A model generated the notes under the pieces. That model made no database searches. It was given only the letters and a program-made list of their open reading frames with translations, and had not been told where the DNA came from. From NCBI GenBank assembly GCA_002428405.1, contig DIWD01000046.1, positions 484-6,677 of the forward strand: a DNA stretch of 6,194 bases, in the 5' to 3' direction. This stretch comes from a bacterium UBA6115 (GTDB lineage: Bacteria > Bacillota_A > Clostridia > Christensenellales > Aristaeellaceae). How positions within the stretch are numbered: the first letter of the stretch is position 1; the number at the start of each line of letters is the position of its first letter. Both the position numbers and the translations under genes were made by a program. This document shows, in pieces, positions 6,112 through 6,194 of the stretch.

Positions 6112-6165
6112 CAAGCCCATTGAAGGCATGATCGGGTGACAGAAAGAAACGGGGGAACAATAAGG

Positions 6166-6194
6166 ATGAGTTTTCTGCAGACCAAACGGATGAA
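6166..6194 (+). CDS. probable start of a further gene, cut by the window edge
   Basis: ATG at 6166 opens a frame reading MSFLQTKRM to the window end. GGGGG at 6151-6155 lies 10 bases upstream and AAGG directly precedes the ATG, so initiation is plausible. It lies 110 bases after the lipoprotein gene on the same strand. Nine residues are too few to name a product. A membrane electron-transfer partner for the lipoprotein would fit the context, but that is only a guess. Confidence 0.4.

Noticed and set aside
6084..6112. TTGACA at 6084-6089 as a promoter for the last gene
   Set aside because: The -10 position 17 bases later reads TTTTTC, so the -35 match has no partner; it is part of the hairpin instead.
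5342..6160. Open frame of 272 codons on the - strand
   Set aside because: It is antisense to the molybdopterin-fold lipoprotein gene, whose family motifs are clear on the + strand; the antisense product shows no domain.

Overview
The window is 6194 bases of fairly GC-rich bacterial DNA. It holds four complete genes, a gene fragment at the left edge and a probable gene start at the right edge. Strong purine-rich Shine-Dalgarno sites, sigma-A-like promoter boxes, short lipoprotein and Sec signals and a Cache-GGDEF protein all fit a Gram-positive member of the Bacillota, most likely a member of class Clostridia. That assignment is inference; there is no rRNA or other phylogenetic marker here.

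Layout. Bases 1-483 (+) are the C-terminal end of a radical SAM enzyme with a twitch/SPASM-type auxiliary cluster motif. Bases 484-665 form a structured spacer with several hairpins, including an intrinsic terminator (585-625) whose 5' arm can also form a competing hairpin. Bases 666-2273 (+) encode a membrane-bound diguanylate cyclase with an extracytoplasmic Cache-type sensor and an intact inhibitory I-site. The 110-base gap that follows holds a 9-bp inverted repeat and a near-consensus promoter (TTGACA, 17 bases, TATACC). This promoter drives 2384-3925 (+), a secreted transglutaminase-like protein, which ends in a strong terminator (3957-3986).

A convergent gap follows, then 4146-5174 (-), an exported protein of unknown function made of two tandem copies of one domain. 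A 203-base divergent region separates it from 5378-6055 (+), a lipoprotein of the sulfite oxidase/YedY-like molybdopterin oxidoreductase fold. A further gene probably starts at 6166 (+) and runs out of the window.

The genes do not form one evident operon: each main gene has its own spacer, and most spacers carry a terminator or promoter candidate. The shared theme of the four complete genes is the cell surface: a sensor cyclase, a secreted transglutaminase, an exported duplicated-domain protein and a lipid-anchored oxidoreductase-fold protein. No mobile element, CRISPR array, tRNA or rRNA was seen. I did not find a convincing new multi-gene system. The most unusual points are the overlapping terminator/anti-terminator arms before the cyclase, the missing twin-arginine signal on the molybdopterin-fold lipoprotein, and the unrecognised tandem-duplicated exported protein.
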